Below are positions 46,764-56,200 of a stretch of DNA of 64,000 nucleotides, in pieces. The position numbers and the translations under genes were made by a program. The notes below the pieces were generated by a model. The model did not search any database. It was not told the origin of the DNA and saw only the letters and a program-made list of their open reading frames with translations. The stretch's first letter is position 1; each line of letters opens with the position of its first letter. The stretch spans positions 5,146,001-5,210,000 of the forward strand of contig CP094668.1 of NCBI GenBank assembly GCA_022836915.1, written 5' to 3'. The DNA comes from Paenibacillus sp. OVF10 (lineage in GTDB: Bacteria > Bacillota > Bacilli > Paenibacillales > Paenibacillaceae).

Positions 46764-46806
46764 CGAAATTCCCTCCTCTGACTAAAGACGCGATTACAAC
46801 TAGAGA

Positions 46807-47421
46807 TTAATCCTGGCGTTTGAAGTGGGTGCAGATAACATCAATCGCTTGTGCAGGAATAACAACCTTACCATACTCTTCCATAACTGCTGGAGTAACT
46901 GAGGATCCTTCGCCAAATTCAGCAAGCAAGGCAATCAATGCCGCATGTTTGGTGGAATCTACCTCATCTGGCTCCAAATGCAAGAACCACTTGTCTTTAT
47001 AAGAATAAAGTCTCCCAGCATCCGTAACATGCTGACGCAACATATGTGCAGCTTCAATGAGCACTTCAAAGTCCTTGAATGCATAAACGATGGAATCGCT
47101 TTGCTCGAGTGTAACTTCCATTTCATATACTTCTTCAGGAAGATCATCTTCATGACCTGAACCATATTGTTGCGGATCATATTTTCCACGTGTGACAATG
47201 ACAACCATCCCTTGAGCGGGAAGTGCGAATACTTCGACAGCGAGTGGACCTGTGGCATCAAATCCAAGTTCGGAATAGGCCTGATCCATCATTTCAGTGA
47301 ACAGTTCATGAACCTTAGGTATTTCCTGCCACATATCTTCTTTTTGTATTCCGCGCTCGCTCAGATCGTCAAAGGTCAGGAAAATCCGTATCTTATCGTG
47401 ACTTAGTCGTTCTATTTTCAT
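46807..47421 (-). CDS. MecA/YpbH-like adaptor protein
   Basis: 204 residues from MKIERLSHDKIRIFLTFDDL, with GGGGAG upstream. The N-terminal 80 residues form the substrate-recognition part (DLSERGIQKEDMW); the C-terminal domain (VYAFKDFEVLIEAAHMLRQ, WFLHLEPDEVD) binds ClpC. MecA targets proteins such as ComK for ClpCP degradation. Location near prsW and the ypb genes fits the YpbH paralog of B. subtilis, but a single MecA ortholog is equally possible. Confidence 0.88.
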   Translation of the reverse strand: MKIERLSHDKIRIFLTFDDLSERGIQKEDMWQEIPKVHELFTEMMDQAYSELGFDATGPLAVEVFALPAQGMVVIVTRGKYDPQQYGSGHEDDLPEEVYEMEVTLEQSDSIVYAFKDFEVLIEAAHMLRQHVTDAGRLYSYKDKWFLHLEPDEVDSTKHAALIALLAEFGEGSSVTPAVMEEYGKVVIPAQAIDVICTHFKRQD

Positions 47422-47547
47422 ACAGGATCTCCCCTTTATAAGCAAGTCTTATAACAGATTATGAAGCACAAAACAATATGTGCTGAAAATAAATCTATGT
47501 AGTTATGTTATCATTTTATACCTCTAAATGCACGAAGTAAAATCGAC

Positions 47548-47591
47548 AAAAAAGAATCATTCCACAGCCAATCTAGACTGTGGATGATTCT
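47548..47591 (-). terminator. Terminator of the small membrane protein gene
   Basis: AGAATCATCCACAG / CTGTGGAATGATTCT, a long nearly perfect stem with a T6 tail on the minus strand, 17 nt after the restored stop. Confidence 0.88.
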
Positions 47592-47607
47592 AATTGGTGG
47601 TTTTGGT

Positions 47608-47959
47608 TTATAAACCCGGTACTGTTGTGTTTGTTTGACTTAAAATTTGCTCAACTTCATGCTTTACATCCGGATTGGTGCGAATAAAATCTTTGAGCAT
47701 GCTCATATTCGCTTCTTTTTCCTGCGGTGTGATTGCTCTTGCGGTCTTTGCTGCCGGATTTTGTGGGATTCACCATGTTGATTTTGCTTACTTGTGAACC
47801 CGTCCATACCCGGGAAAGTCATTTCCATCATCTTATGTTTTGCCTGATCCATCATATTTCTTGATGAACCCGATGACATCATGGGCAATTTGCCTTTGGA
47901 CAGCCATGAACTGGCTGCAACACCAATGACAATGCCCCAAAAAAGGATGACGTCTTCAT
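47608..47959 (-). CDS. Unknown small protein, two frameshifts
   Basis: About 117 residues after restoring two bases. ATG 47959 with GGAGG 8 nt upstream reads MKTSSFF, then WGIVIGVAASSWLSKGK (membrane anchor), a Met-rich middle (MMDQAKHKMMEM) and a C-terminal helical part ending TNTTVPGL. Breaks: a T6 run (A run at plus 47939-47944) and a CC pair (GG at plus 47755-47756). I do not recognise it; the layout of one anchor plus a short soluble tail resembles small YtxH-like envelope proteins only superficially. Confidence 0.6.
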
Positions 47960-48053
47960 TACACCAACCTCCTTCAAGTGTTAAAATCATATTTAGTGTT
48001 TGCGGTAGTGAGCGATCTCATTCCGTATAAATACAGGAAAGCGAGTTGAAATC

Positions 48054-48948
48054 ATGTTCAGACATACCGCCTCATTGATAATTGCTGCAAGTTTACTGCT
48101 GTCAGCTTGTGGGACAGCGGAAGAAAAACATCTGAAAATTCCGCACCAGCGGGCGAATCGACTACCACGAGTCAAGAAGAGCAAGGTAACTCTAACCCAA
48201 CTGAAACAGCAGAACCCGGAACTGATGTGCCCGAGCCTTCAACGGAAGATTCAACTGCGACAGAAGAAGAACCTGAATCTTCGGAGAAGGTTTCTACAGA
48301 AGAGAAAGTGGAAAAGACGTATCATATGAATGAAAATTCTTATATTAAACCAAACGATGAAGCGAGCCCAAACAAAGTGGTCTTGTTAACTTTTGATGAT
48401 GGACCCAAAGAAGAAAAAATGATTACTTCACTGATCGACACTTTAGATAAACATAACGCTAAAGCGATATTTTTCGTCAATGGATATCGGGTAAAAAGCC
48501 ATCCGGAATTGCTCAAACTCATACATGAACGGGGTCAGATTGTAGGCAATCATGCCTGGGATCATGAGGATCTCAAAAAATGTCCAACGCTGAGGCGGCA
48601 AAACAGGTTACAGATGTCCAAAAAATAGTGAAGGATACCATTGGTGAGGAACCGCAATTCTTCCGTCCACCTTTTGGGTCGGGAAATGATGCACTGAAGG
48701 CTGCTGTGAAGAAAAATGGCATGTTATATATGACTTGGTCTAATGGTTCGCTCGATTGGGATAAAAGTACCAAAGACAAACCGGAAAAAGTCATTCAAAA
48801 TGTACTGGACCAGTTAAATCCCGGAAGCAATATTTTGATGCACGAGTTGCCATGGACGGTTGAAGCATTGGATGAGTTGCTGACCAAGCTCGAAAAGAAA
48901 GGTTATTCCTTTGTTGATCCGCGTGCAATTGAATTGGAAGCTCGTTAA
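48054..48948 (+). CDS. Polysaccharide deacetylase lipoprotein (NodB domain), two frameshifts
   Basis: About 299 residues. Signal peptide with lipobox LLLSACG, a Glu/Thr/Ser-rich linker of about 70 residues, then a NodB carbohydrate esterase 4 domain: LLTFDDGPKEEKM (catalytic Asp and metal Asp), GNHAWDH (metal His pair) and RPPFGSGNDAL. It probably removes acetyl groups from peptidoglycan or another surface glycan. Breaks are at an A5 run (48124-48128) after CGTAEE and an A6 run (48575-48580) after DHEDLKK; one more A at each joins the frames. Plus strand, convergent with the phosphoesterase gene. Confidence 0.88.
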
Positions 48949-48965
48949 ATTGAAATTTTGCGCAT

Positions 48966-49005
48966 TAAAATAAAACAGCCTTGATCCAATGGATCAAGGC
49001 TGTTT
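48966..49005. terminator. Bidirectional terminator
   Basis: AACAGCCTTGATCC-AAT-GGATCAAGGCTGTT, a perfect 14-bp stem between convergent genes. The T-rich side is better on the minus strand (TTTTATTTT). Confidence 0.85.
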
Positions 49006-49826
49006 CTCTGTGAGTGCTTTTTCCGCGGGCACTCTTAACGTGATGATATGCATCTCCGCAGGACAACCTAGTCGGAGAGGAAGATGATTTGTACCGTATC
49101 CTCTGCTAACAAGCATTTTGCCTTCTTGGTGAACGTCCTCCGGACTTCGCTTCAGGGAGTACCAACCATTCGATACGGGACGATACACTTTGCTCAGGAA
49201 CACAGGTCCGAAAAATGGTAAAACCAATTGTCCGCCATGTGTATGACCGCTTAAAATAAGATCTGCATTTTCCTCCAAGCGAAGGGCCTGCAAAGGATCA
49301 TGAACGATAGCAATTTTGCAAAAACGGTTACCGATCTGTTGTAGTAATACATCGCCCTGTTTGGAACGATAGTCTATGCCGATCAGGCTCAATCTGTCGT
49401 TGCCTCTTTGCAGATATTCCACATTATCCTGCAGGAGCTTAACGTCCGATTCCCGAAGGATTCGCGCAAGTTGAGCGGTACCAGCCCTCTTGTCATGGTT
49501 GCCATACACCGTAAATGAAGGAGCAATGTTCGATAAAATTTTCATGTTATGTCTAACTAAAGACCATGAGATTCCTTTTTCCGCAACATCCCCGCCGATG
49601 AGAACCCAGTCCACCTTTTTTTAACGTTTTCGAGATCCTTCTGCTTCAGCTTGCGCTTGTGAGTGTCGGATACATACAAAATCTTAGCCCCGTCAAAGGA
49701 TGTTGGCAGATGAGGCACTTCAACTTCTTCTTCAATCATTTGATGAACGTGGGCTTCACGCCACATATGAAAAAGTAGTAAAACTCCCATCAAAATGATT
49801 AAACCTGCGATTAAAAGCATTACCAC
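48994..49826 (-). CDS. Membrane-anchored metallophosphoesterase, frameshifted
   Basis: About 278 residues. An N-terminal membrane helix (MLLIAGLIILMGVLLLF) is followed by a calcineurin-like phosphoesterase domain: YVSDTHKRK, LIGGDVAEKG, VYGNHD, IVHDP and LSGHTHGGQ supply the metal ligands (the first motif is DTH rather than the common DxH with a longer spacing). It corresponds to B. subtilis YpbG. The frame breaks at an A7 run of the coding strand (T7 at plus 49616-49622) after LENVKK; one more A gives KVDWVLIGGD. The start (GTG 49826 or the ATG two codons later) has no clear ribosome site. Confidence 0.82.
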
Positions 49827-49845
49827 GGTAAGGGAAGGAACGTAT

Positions 49846-50269
49846 TCAGAGCGGGTGCCCCTTCAACCCCCACCAAACCAGACTAATCGTTAACATGACA
49901 AAAATAAAAATGAGTGAATTGACAAACCTCTTGCTCAATTTTAACCGACGTGAAGGATGCAATTCTGTTCGTGTAGGAAGCGAACCCGCTTCGGGGATCG
50001 ACTCTTCCGTTGATTTTGGCGTTTTTTGGAGCGTGATGGTGCCCTTTGAGGAAGTACTGGACTTTCCAGTTTTTCTGTATAAGGCTTGCGCTGTGATCTA
50101 GGTAAAGAAACGGAAGTAATTGGTGTGATTCCGTCAACCTCAGCAGCTGCTGCCGTTTCAGCAACGATGCTTACTTGAGAAGCCACCTGACGCTCGGATT
50201 TCTCTTTTTATCCGATTGACGATGGCGCTGACTGCCATATGTCTTCATTCTACTTAATGGCTGATTCAT
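49846..50269 (-). CDS. Unknown protein with C-terminal membrane segment, two frameshifts
   Basis: About 141 residues after restoring two bases. ATG 50269 reads MNQPLSRMKTYGSQRHRQSD with GGAGGGG upstream. The middle is Ala/Ser/Thr/Pro-rich and basic (low complexity), and the C-terminus has a membrane helix (FVNSLIFIFVMLTISLVWWG) ending LKGHPL. Breaks are at an A3 run (plus 50199-50201) and an A6 run (T6 at plus 50022-50027). It sits between the phosphoesterase and CPBP genes, where B. subtilis has ypbE/ypbF. No LysM is visible. Confidence 0.55.
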
Positions 50270-50859
50270 GATCCCCTCCGAAAACGTATCGCTAATCCGG
50301 ACACCAAATCAATAATAAAGTGACATAATATAGGCGCCCATAATGTGCCGGATTGCATGTAAATCCAACCCAATCCATAACTTGAGACAAACACCCAGCC
50401 TGTTGGAATCCAGTGGCGCAAATAACGAATATGGATAACTGCAAATAAAATACTTGTCCAGTAAGGACCGATGGCATGTTGGATGGCTCCACGGAATAAT
50501 AATTCCTCACACACAGCAACAATGGCTGCTATACATACAATGTGCCAGATCGGACGCCCACGAAACAGCATCTCGTTAATTCCACCGTCATCCATGCTTT
50601 CCTGAGGTATAACATACGACAGTACCAAGTCCATAACAAGCATAATGCCTGCAAGGCCAAGACCCCACCATATAAATTGGTAATTGTCAGGCCATGCGAG
50701 TACATCTAACAAGTTTCGTTTCTGCAATAAGATCCACACAACTCCGATAATCAGTGTCAGACCTTGTGTAAAGTATAGATTGATTAAAAGCAAACGCTCG
50801 GTAAGCTGCTGTGGCTCAGCCTTCTGAATCTTGAACTTGGGAAACTTGAATTTTTTCAT
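50266..50859 (-). CDS. CPBP-family intramembrane metalloprotease
   Basis: 197 residues from MKKFKFPKFKIQKAEPQQLT. About five to six membrane helices with the Abi/CPBP motif CEELLFRGAIQ (EExxxR), a mid-helix HIRYLRH and a third motif APILCHFIID. These are the residues of the Rce1-like active site. It resembles YpbD of B. subtilis in the same region. The role is unknown; relatives process prenylated or peptide substrates. It overlaps the next gene by 4 nt (ATGA). Confidence 0.85.
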   Translation of the reverse strand: MKKFKFPKFKIQKAEPQQLTERLLLINLYFTQGLTLIIGVVWILLQKRNLLDVLAWPDNYQFIWWGLGLAGIMLVMDLVLSYVIPQESMDDGGINEMLFRGRPIWHIVCIAAIVAVCEELLFRGAIQHAIGPYWTSILFAVIHIRYLRHWIPTGWVFVSSYGLGWIYMQSGTLWAPILCHFIIDLVSGLAIRFRRGS

Positions 50860-51146
50860 CGGATGCGTCTGTCCTCTTGAGTTAAATTTGATGGATAACA
50901 ATTACGTTGTCCAATCGGATAGTATACTAAATGATAGCCAAAAAACCAATTAGGTTCAAGACCTGCCCCAAGTCCTGGTTATACGTCCGTGCCATTACTT
51001 CATTAAAGCAGTAAAATCCAGTTCACCAAACAGCTTACTTTCCATCTTCTTGTGGTAGGTATATTAACTACTGTATTACTTATGGTGACTCTGTTTATGT
51101 GTGAATCTAAAGACATCTGCAAAACAATTTAAAACATTTAAGCCTA

Positions 51147-51176
51147 TTGACATGCTCATGTCAGCCATGATACATT
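51147..51176 (+). promoter_or_regulatory. Sigma-A promoter of the serA T-box leader
   Basis: TTGACA (51147-51152), 18 nt, TACATT (51171-51176). The stretch from 50900 to 51140 upstream shows nothing else that I recognise. Confidence 0.65.
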
Positions 51177-51189
51177 ATGAAAAAATTAG

Positions 51190-51455
51190 TCACGTTAAAC
51201 ACGATGATGGAAAAAAGATGTTGCTTCGTCTTACAGAGAGCCGATGGTAGGTGTGAATCGGTGGCAGGCAAATGGTCTTGAGCGCTCCTGAGTTATTGCA
51301 TTGAAATTGGAGTAGGTGCAATCGGTTTAGACCCGTTATCCTCTTCGGTCTTCATTGACCGCTAAGACTGTCGTTGCGAAACGGCGGTGAATTAGGTGGT
51401 ACCACGACAACTCTCGTCCCTTATTGCGCAAGCAGTATGTGGATTGAGAGTTTTT
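51190..51455 (+). promoter_or_regulatory. T-box riboswitch, probably serine-specific
   Basis: The conserved T-box AGGTGGTACCACG is at 51394-51406, preceded by a Stem I region with an AGAG/GA-rich bulge and followed by a terminator (ACTCTC...GAGAGT, T6, ending about 51455) that competes with the antiterminator. A TCC triplet at 51286-51288, in GCGCTCCTGAG near the 3' side of Stem I, is the likely specifier codon for uncharged tRNA-Ser. It controls serA, whose start lies 165 nt further on. Confidence 0.88.
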
Positions 51456-51620
51456 GATTTATTTTAAAGGATATCTGTGGGATCACTCTATTTGCTTCAC
51501 CTCCCCTCTGTTGCGACACCGCGTTGTTGGGTGGAAGAATCAATCTGGTTTTAAGGAATACCTCTTCGCTGAGGTCAAACCTTGACGATATAGATACACA
51601 TACCTAAGGAGGAAGAAACC

Positions 51621-53216
51621 ATGTACAAAGTGTTAGTGTCGGACCCAATCAGTGATCTGGGGATCCAGCAACTGGTGGATGCAAATGATGTTGTTGTTGA
51701 GAAGAAAACCGGTCTTAGTGAAGATGAACTTGTTGCCATTATTGGTGATTATGATGCCCTCTTGGTTCGTAGCCAGACTCGTGTTACAGATCGTATTATG
51801 ACGGCTGGTACCAACCTTAAGGTGATCGGACGTGCAGGTGTTGGTGTAGATAACATTGATCTGGAAGCTGCTACTCAGCGCGGTATCATCGTTATTAATG
51901 CACCTGATGGCAATACCATCACAACTTGTGAGCACACATTTGCCATGATGATGGCATTGGCACGACACATTCCTCAGGCATATGCCAAGACTATTCAAGG
52001 TACGTGGGATCGTAAAACCTTCCTGGGTGTGGAATTAAGAAATAAAACGCTCGGTGTACTGGGTATGGGACGGATCGGTAGTGAAGTTGCCAAGCGCGCC
52101 AAAGCATTCGGAATGGACATTCTTGCTTACGACCCGTTCCTCACGGAGGAGCGTGCCGAGAAGCTGCAAGTGAAGCTGGCTAGTGTAGATGATATTATTC
52201 GCAATGCGGACTTCATGACCGTTCACACGCCATTAACACCGGAAACACGGCATATGATTTCACGTCCACAATTCGAAGTGATGAAAAAAGGCATGCGTAT
52301 CATCAACTGTGCTCGTGGTGGTGTAGTTGACGAGATGGCACTTGTCGAAGCCATTGATCAAGGTATTGTTGCTGGTGCAGCATTTGACGTATTCGAAAGC
52401 GAGCCGCCAGCCGCTGATCACCCGTTCCTGAATCACCCAAGCATTATCGTTACGCCTCACCTTGGTGCGTCCACAGTAGAAGCACAAGAGAACGTGGCTA
52501 TCGATGTGTCGGAACAGGTACTTCACATTTTGCGTAACGAACCGTTTAAAAACGCAGTTAACATGCCGGCTGTTGCACCAACCGTTATGAACAAATTGCA
52601 GCCGTATTTCAAACTGGGTGAAACGTTGGGTAGTTTTGCAGCACAGATTACACAAAATGCAGTGCAGGAGATTCGGATCGACTATGCTGGTGAACTTTCT
52701 GAAGTAGATACTTCTCCTCTCACTCGTTACATTGTGAAAGGGATTCTCGCCAGACATTTGGGTGGGGAAGCCAACATCGTTAACTCCATGCATCTGGCCA
52801 AAATCCGTGATCTGAATGTGGTTGTAAGCCAAACCTCAGCAACTAAAGGATTCACTAACCTGATTACCGTAACATTGGTTACAACTCAGGATGCTGAGGA
52901 ACGCCGTGTAGCAGGTACATTGCTTGCAGGTTATGGAGAGCGTATCGTTCGTCTGGACAAATTCCCGGTAGATATCGCACCGGAAAGTCATCAAATTTTG
53001 ATCTCCCACAACGATAAACCAGGTATTATCGGACGTGTAGGAACCCTGCTTGGACAAAACGATGTCAACATCGCATCCATGCAGGTTGGACGTAAAATTA
53101 TTGGTGGTGCAGCGATCATGATTCTGACCGTAGATAAAGCTGTTCCAAAAGATGTGCTTGTGCAGCTTGCTGCGCTGCCTGAAATCAATACTGCTGTTGA
53201 AATTGTTCTGGAATAG
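51621..53216 (+). CDS. serA: D-3-phosphoglycerate dehydrogenase SerA
   Basis: 531 residues, the long form. NAD-binding motif GVLGMGRIGSEVAKRAKAFG; catalytic Arg in INCARGGVVDE, Glu in FESEPP and His in VTPHLGAS. An intervening domain lies near residues 320-450, and a C-terminal ACT domain (NDKPGIIGRVGTLLGQNDVN) probably senses serine. It oxidises 3-phosphoglycerate, the first step of serine synthesis. The ATG has AAGGAGGAAG upstream. Regulated by the T-box leader; terminated by the hairpin at 53241. Confidence 0.97.
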   Translation: MYKVLVSDPISDLGIQQLVDANDVVVEKKTGLSEDELVAIIGDYDALLVRSQTRVTDRIMTAGTNLKVIGRAGVGVDNIDLEAATQRGIIVINAPDGNTITTCEHTFAMMMALARHIPQAYAKTIQGTWDRKTFLGVELRNKTLGVLGMGRIGSEVAKRAKAFGMDILAYDPFLTEERAEKLQVKLASVDDIIRNADFMTVHTPLTPETRHMISRPQFEVMKKGMRIINCARGGVVDEMALVEAIDQGIVAGAAFDVFESEPPAADHPFLNHPSIIVTPHLGASTVEAQENVAIDVSEQVLHILRNEPFKNAVNMPAVAPTVMNKLQPYFKLGETLGSFAAQITQNAVQEIRIDYAGELSEVDTSPLTRYIVKGILARHLGGEANIVNSMHLAKIRDLNVVVSQTSATKGFTNLITVTLVTTQDAEERRVAGTLLAGYGERIVRLDKFPVDIAPESHQILISHNDKPGIIGRVGTLLGQNDVNIASMQVGRKIIGGAAIMILTVDKAVPKDVLVQLAALPEINTAVEIVLE

Positions 53217-53240
53217 TTCCTTATCATTCAGTAAGATCAA

Positions 53241-53273
53241 AGAGACGAGCCCCAAAGGGTCCGTCTCTTTTTT
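53241..53273. terminator. Terminator between serA and the collagen-like gene
   Basis: AGAGACG...CGTCTCT stem with a T6 tail on the plus strand; also positioned to end the convergent collagen-like transcript. Confidence 0.85.
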
Positions 53274-53278
53274 CGTGA

Positions 53279-56200
53279 TTAGCTTAAGCGAATAATATTG
53301 AGTGTCGCACCTGGAGGCGATAGAACAGCTGTGGCTATTAGACCGAATAATTGAAGCTGAATGGTCGAACCCGCTGTGGCAGTGATAATAAAGTCGGTTG
53401 ACAACTGGCTTAGAGAGAGCACTGGTGAGATTACACTCGCCGGTACTACAGCCCCATTAAGCAATATCCGTGATTGTACGGCGAGTGCTGCTGTCAAATT
53501 AATTTTGTAACTGATATAGTATCTGCCTGCTGTAGCAAGAGTGAAGGTATCATTCGCTCCATTTACCGTAATTCCGGTTCCAATATTCTGATTCGCAGGA
53601 AGAGCAACAACCGTTCCGCCCAAAATAACAAGAATGGTGCCATTCGTATTTTCTGCGTAGGATGAAGCCGTTGTGACAGAAGTTCCTGTGGCTCCGGTTT
53701 CCCCAGTGACACCAGTTGTCCCGGTACTTCCCGTTACGCCCACTCCCGTGGCTCCGGTTATACCTGTGGCCCCTGTAACTCCATTCGCACCGGTCAAACC
53801 TGCGAGACCCGTCGCTCCCGTTTCCCCAGTTGCACCTGTTAATCCCGTACTTCCGGTCACGCCAACTCCGGTCGCTCCTGTAACTCCAGTCACACCGGTC
53901 AAACCTGCGAGACCCGTCGCTCCTGTTTCACCAGTGGCACCTGTTAATCCCGTACTTCCGGTTATGCCGACTCCGGTTGTTCCTGTAACTCCGGTCAAAC
54001 CTGTGAGACCCGTCGCTCCCGTTTCCCCAGTTGCACCAGTTCCACCTGTTAATCCCGTACTTCCGGTTACGCCAACTCCGGTGGCTCCTGTAAGTCCAGT
54101 CGCACCGGTCAAACCTGCGAGACCCGTCGCTCCCGTTTCCCCAGTTGCACCAGTCACACCTGCGAGACCCGTCGCTCCCGTTTCACCAGTGGCACCTGTT
54201 AAACCCGTATTTCCAGTTACACCGACTCCGGTCGCTCCTGTAACTCCAGTCACACCGGTCAAACCTGCGAGACCCGTCGCTCCCGTTTCACCAGTGGCAC
54301 CTGTTAATCCCGTACTTCCGGTCACGCCAACTCCGGTCGCTCCTGTAACTCCAGTCACACCGGTCAAACCTGCGAGACCCGTCGCTCCCGTTTCACCAGT
54401 GGCACCAGTTCCACCTGTTAATCCCGTACTTCCGGTTACGCCAACTCCGGTGGCTCCTGTAACTCCAGTCACACCGGTCAAACCTGTGAGACCCGTCGCT
54501 CCCGTTTCACCAGTGGCACCTGTTGATCCTGTACTTCCGGTTACGCCAACTCCGGTGGCTCCTGTAACTCCAGTCACACCGGTCAAACCTGCGAGACCCG
54601 TCGCTCCCGTTTCCCCAGTGGCACCTGTTAATCCTGTATTTCCAGTTACACCGACTCCGGTGGCTCCTGTAACTCCAGTCGCACCGGTCAAACCTGCGAG
54701 ACCCGTCGCTCCCGTTTCCCCAGTGGCACCTGTTAATCCCGTACTTCCGGTCACGCCAACTCCGGTCGCTCCTGTAACTCCAGTCACACCGGTCAAACCT
54801 ACGAGACCCGTCGCTCCCGTTTCACCAGTTGCACCTGTTGATCCTGTACTTCCGGTTACGCCGACTCCGGTGGCTCCCGTGACGCCCGTCGCTCCTGCTC
54901 CTGCAATTAACGTGTAATCTGGTGAGGTCCCCGGCGTTCCCGTTGGTGATGTGATATTTGCAATATACGTACTGCCGTTGAACGTCACGACTTGACCCGC
55001 TGGATACGTTGGGGCTACAGCTGGATCGAATGGTAATACTCCCGTGAGTCCTGCACCCGTGACACCCGTCGCTCCTGTGCTTCCTGTCACTCCAAGTCCA
55101 GTTGCTCCCGTTACACCTGTTGCGCCTGCACCTGCAATTAGCGTGTAATCTGGTGACGTGCCTGGTGTACCCGTTGGTGACGCTACATTGGCTATATACG
55201 TACTACCGTTAAACGTTACGACTTGACCCGCCGGGTACGTTGGGGCTACCGCTGGATCAAATGGTACGATACCACTTAAACCTACACCTGTCGCTCCTGT
55301 TACACCGGATGCCCCTGTGGCCCCTGTAGCACCTGCCCCTGCAAGCAGTGTATAATCCGGCGAGGTGCCCGGTGTTCCTGTTGGTGATGCCACATTGGTT
55401 ATATACGTACTTCCATTAAATGTTACAACCTGACCCGCCGGATACGTGGGGGCTACCGCTGGATCAAATGGCGCGACACCATTCAAACCGATTCCTGTAG
55501 CTCCAGTAACTCCCGTTGCTCCTGCTACCGCAATCAGCGTGTAATCTGGTGAGGTGCCCGGTGCTCCCGTCGGCGATGCCACATTTGCAATGTACGTGCT
55601 GCCGTTGAAGGTAACAACTTGACCTGCCGGATATGTGGGAGCTACGGCTGGATCGAATGGTACTACTCCCGTGAGTCCTGCACCCGTTACGCCCGTGGCT
55701 CCAGTATTACCCGTAACCCCGACACCCGTTGCACCTGTTGCTCCTACACCTGCAATTAATGTGTAGTCTGGTGAGGTGCCTGGTGTTCCCGTTGGTGAGG
55801 CCACATTCGCAATATACGCACTGCCACTAAACGTTACTACCTGACCCACTGGATACGTCGGGGCTAACGCTGGATCAAACGGTACAACTCCTGTTAAACC
55901 CGCACCAGTTACACCCGTTGCCCCTGTTACGCCAGGTGTACCTGTCGCACCCGTACTTCCCGTTACTCCAACTCCGGTTGTACCTGTCGCTCCCGTGGCT
56001 CCCACGCCCGCAAGCAATGTGTAATCTGGTGAAGTACCCGGCGTTCCCGTTGGTGAGGCTACATTGGTTATATACGTACTGCCGTTGAACGTTACAACCT
56101 GGCCGGCTGGATACGTTGGGGCTACGGCTGGATCAAATGGTACGATACCACTCAAACCTACACCTGTCGCTCCCGTTACCCCTGATGCTCCGGTACTTCC

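Noticed and set aside
53673..54917. A 414-codon plus-strand frame rich in PVAPVSP repeats
   Set aside because: It is the antisense shadow of the GxT collagen repeats; no ribosome site, and composition is forced by the repeat on the other strand.
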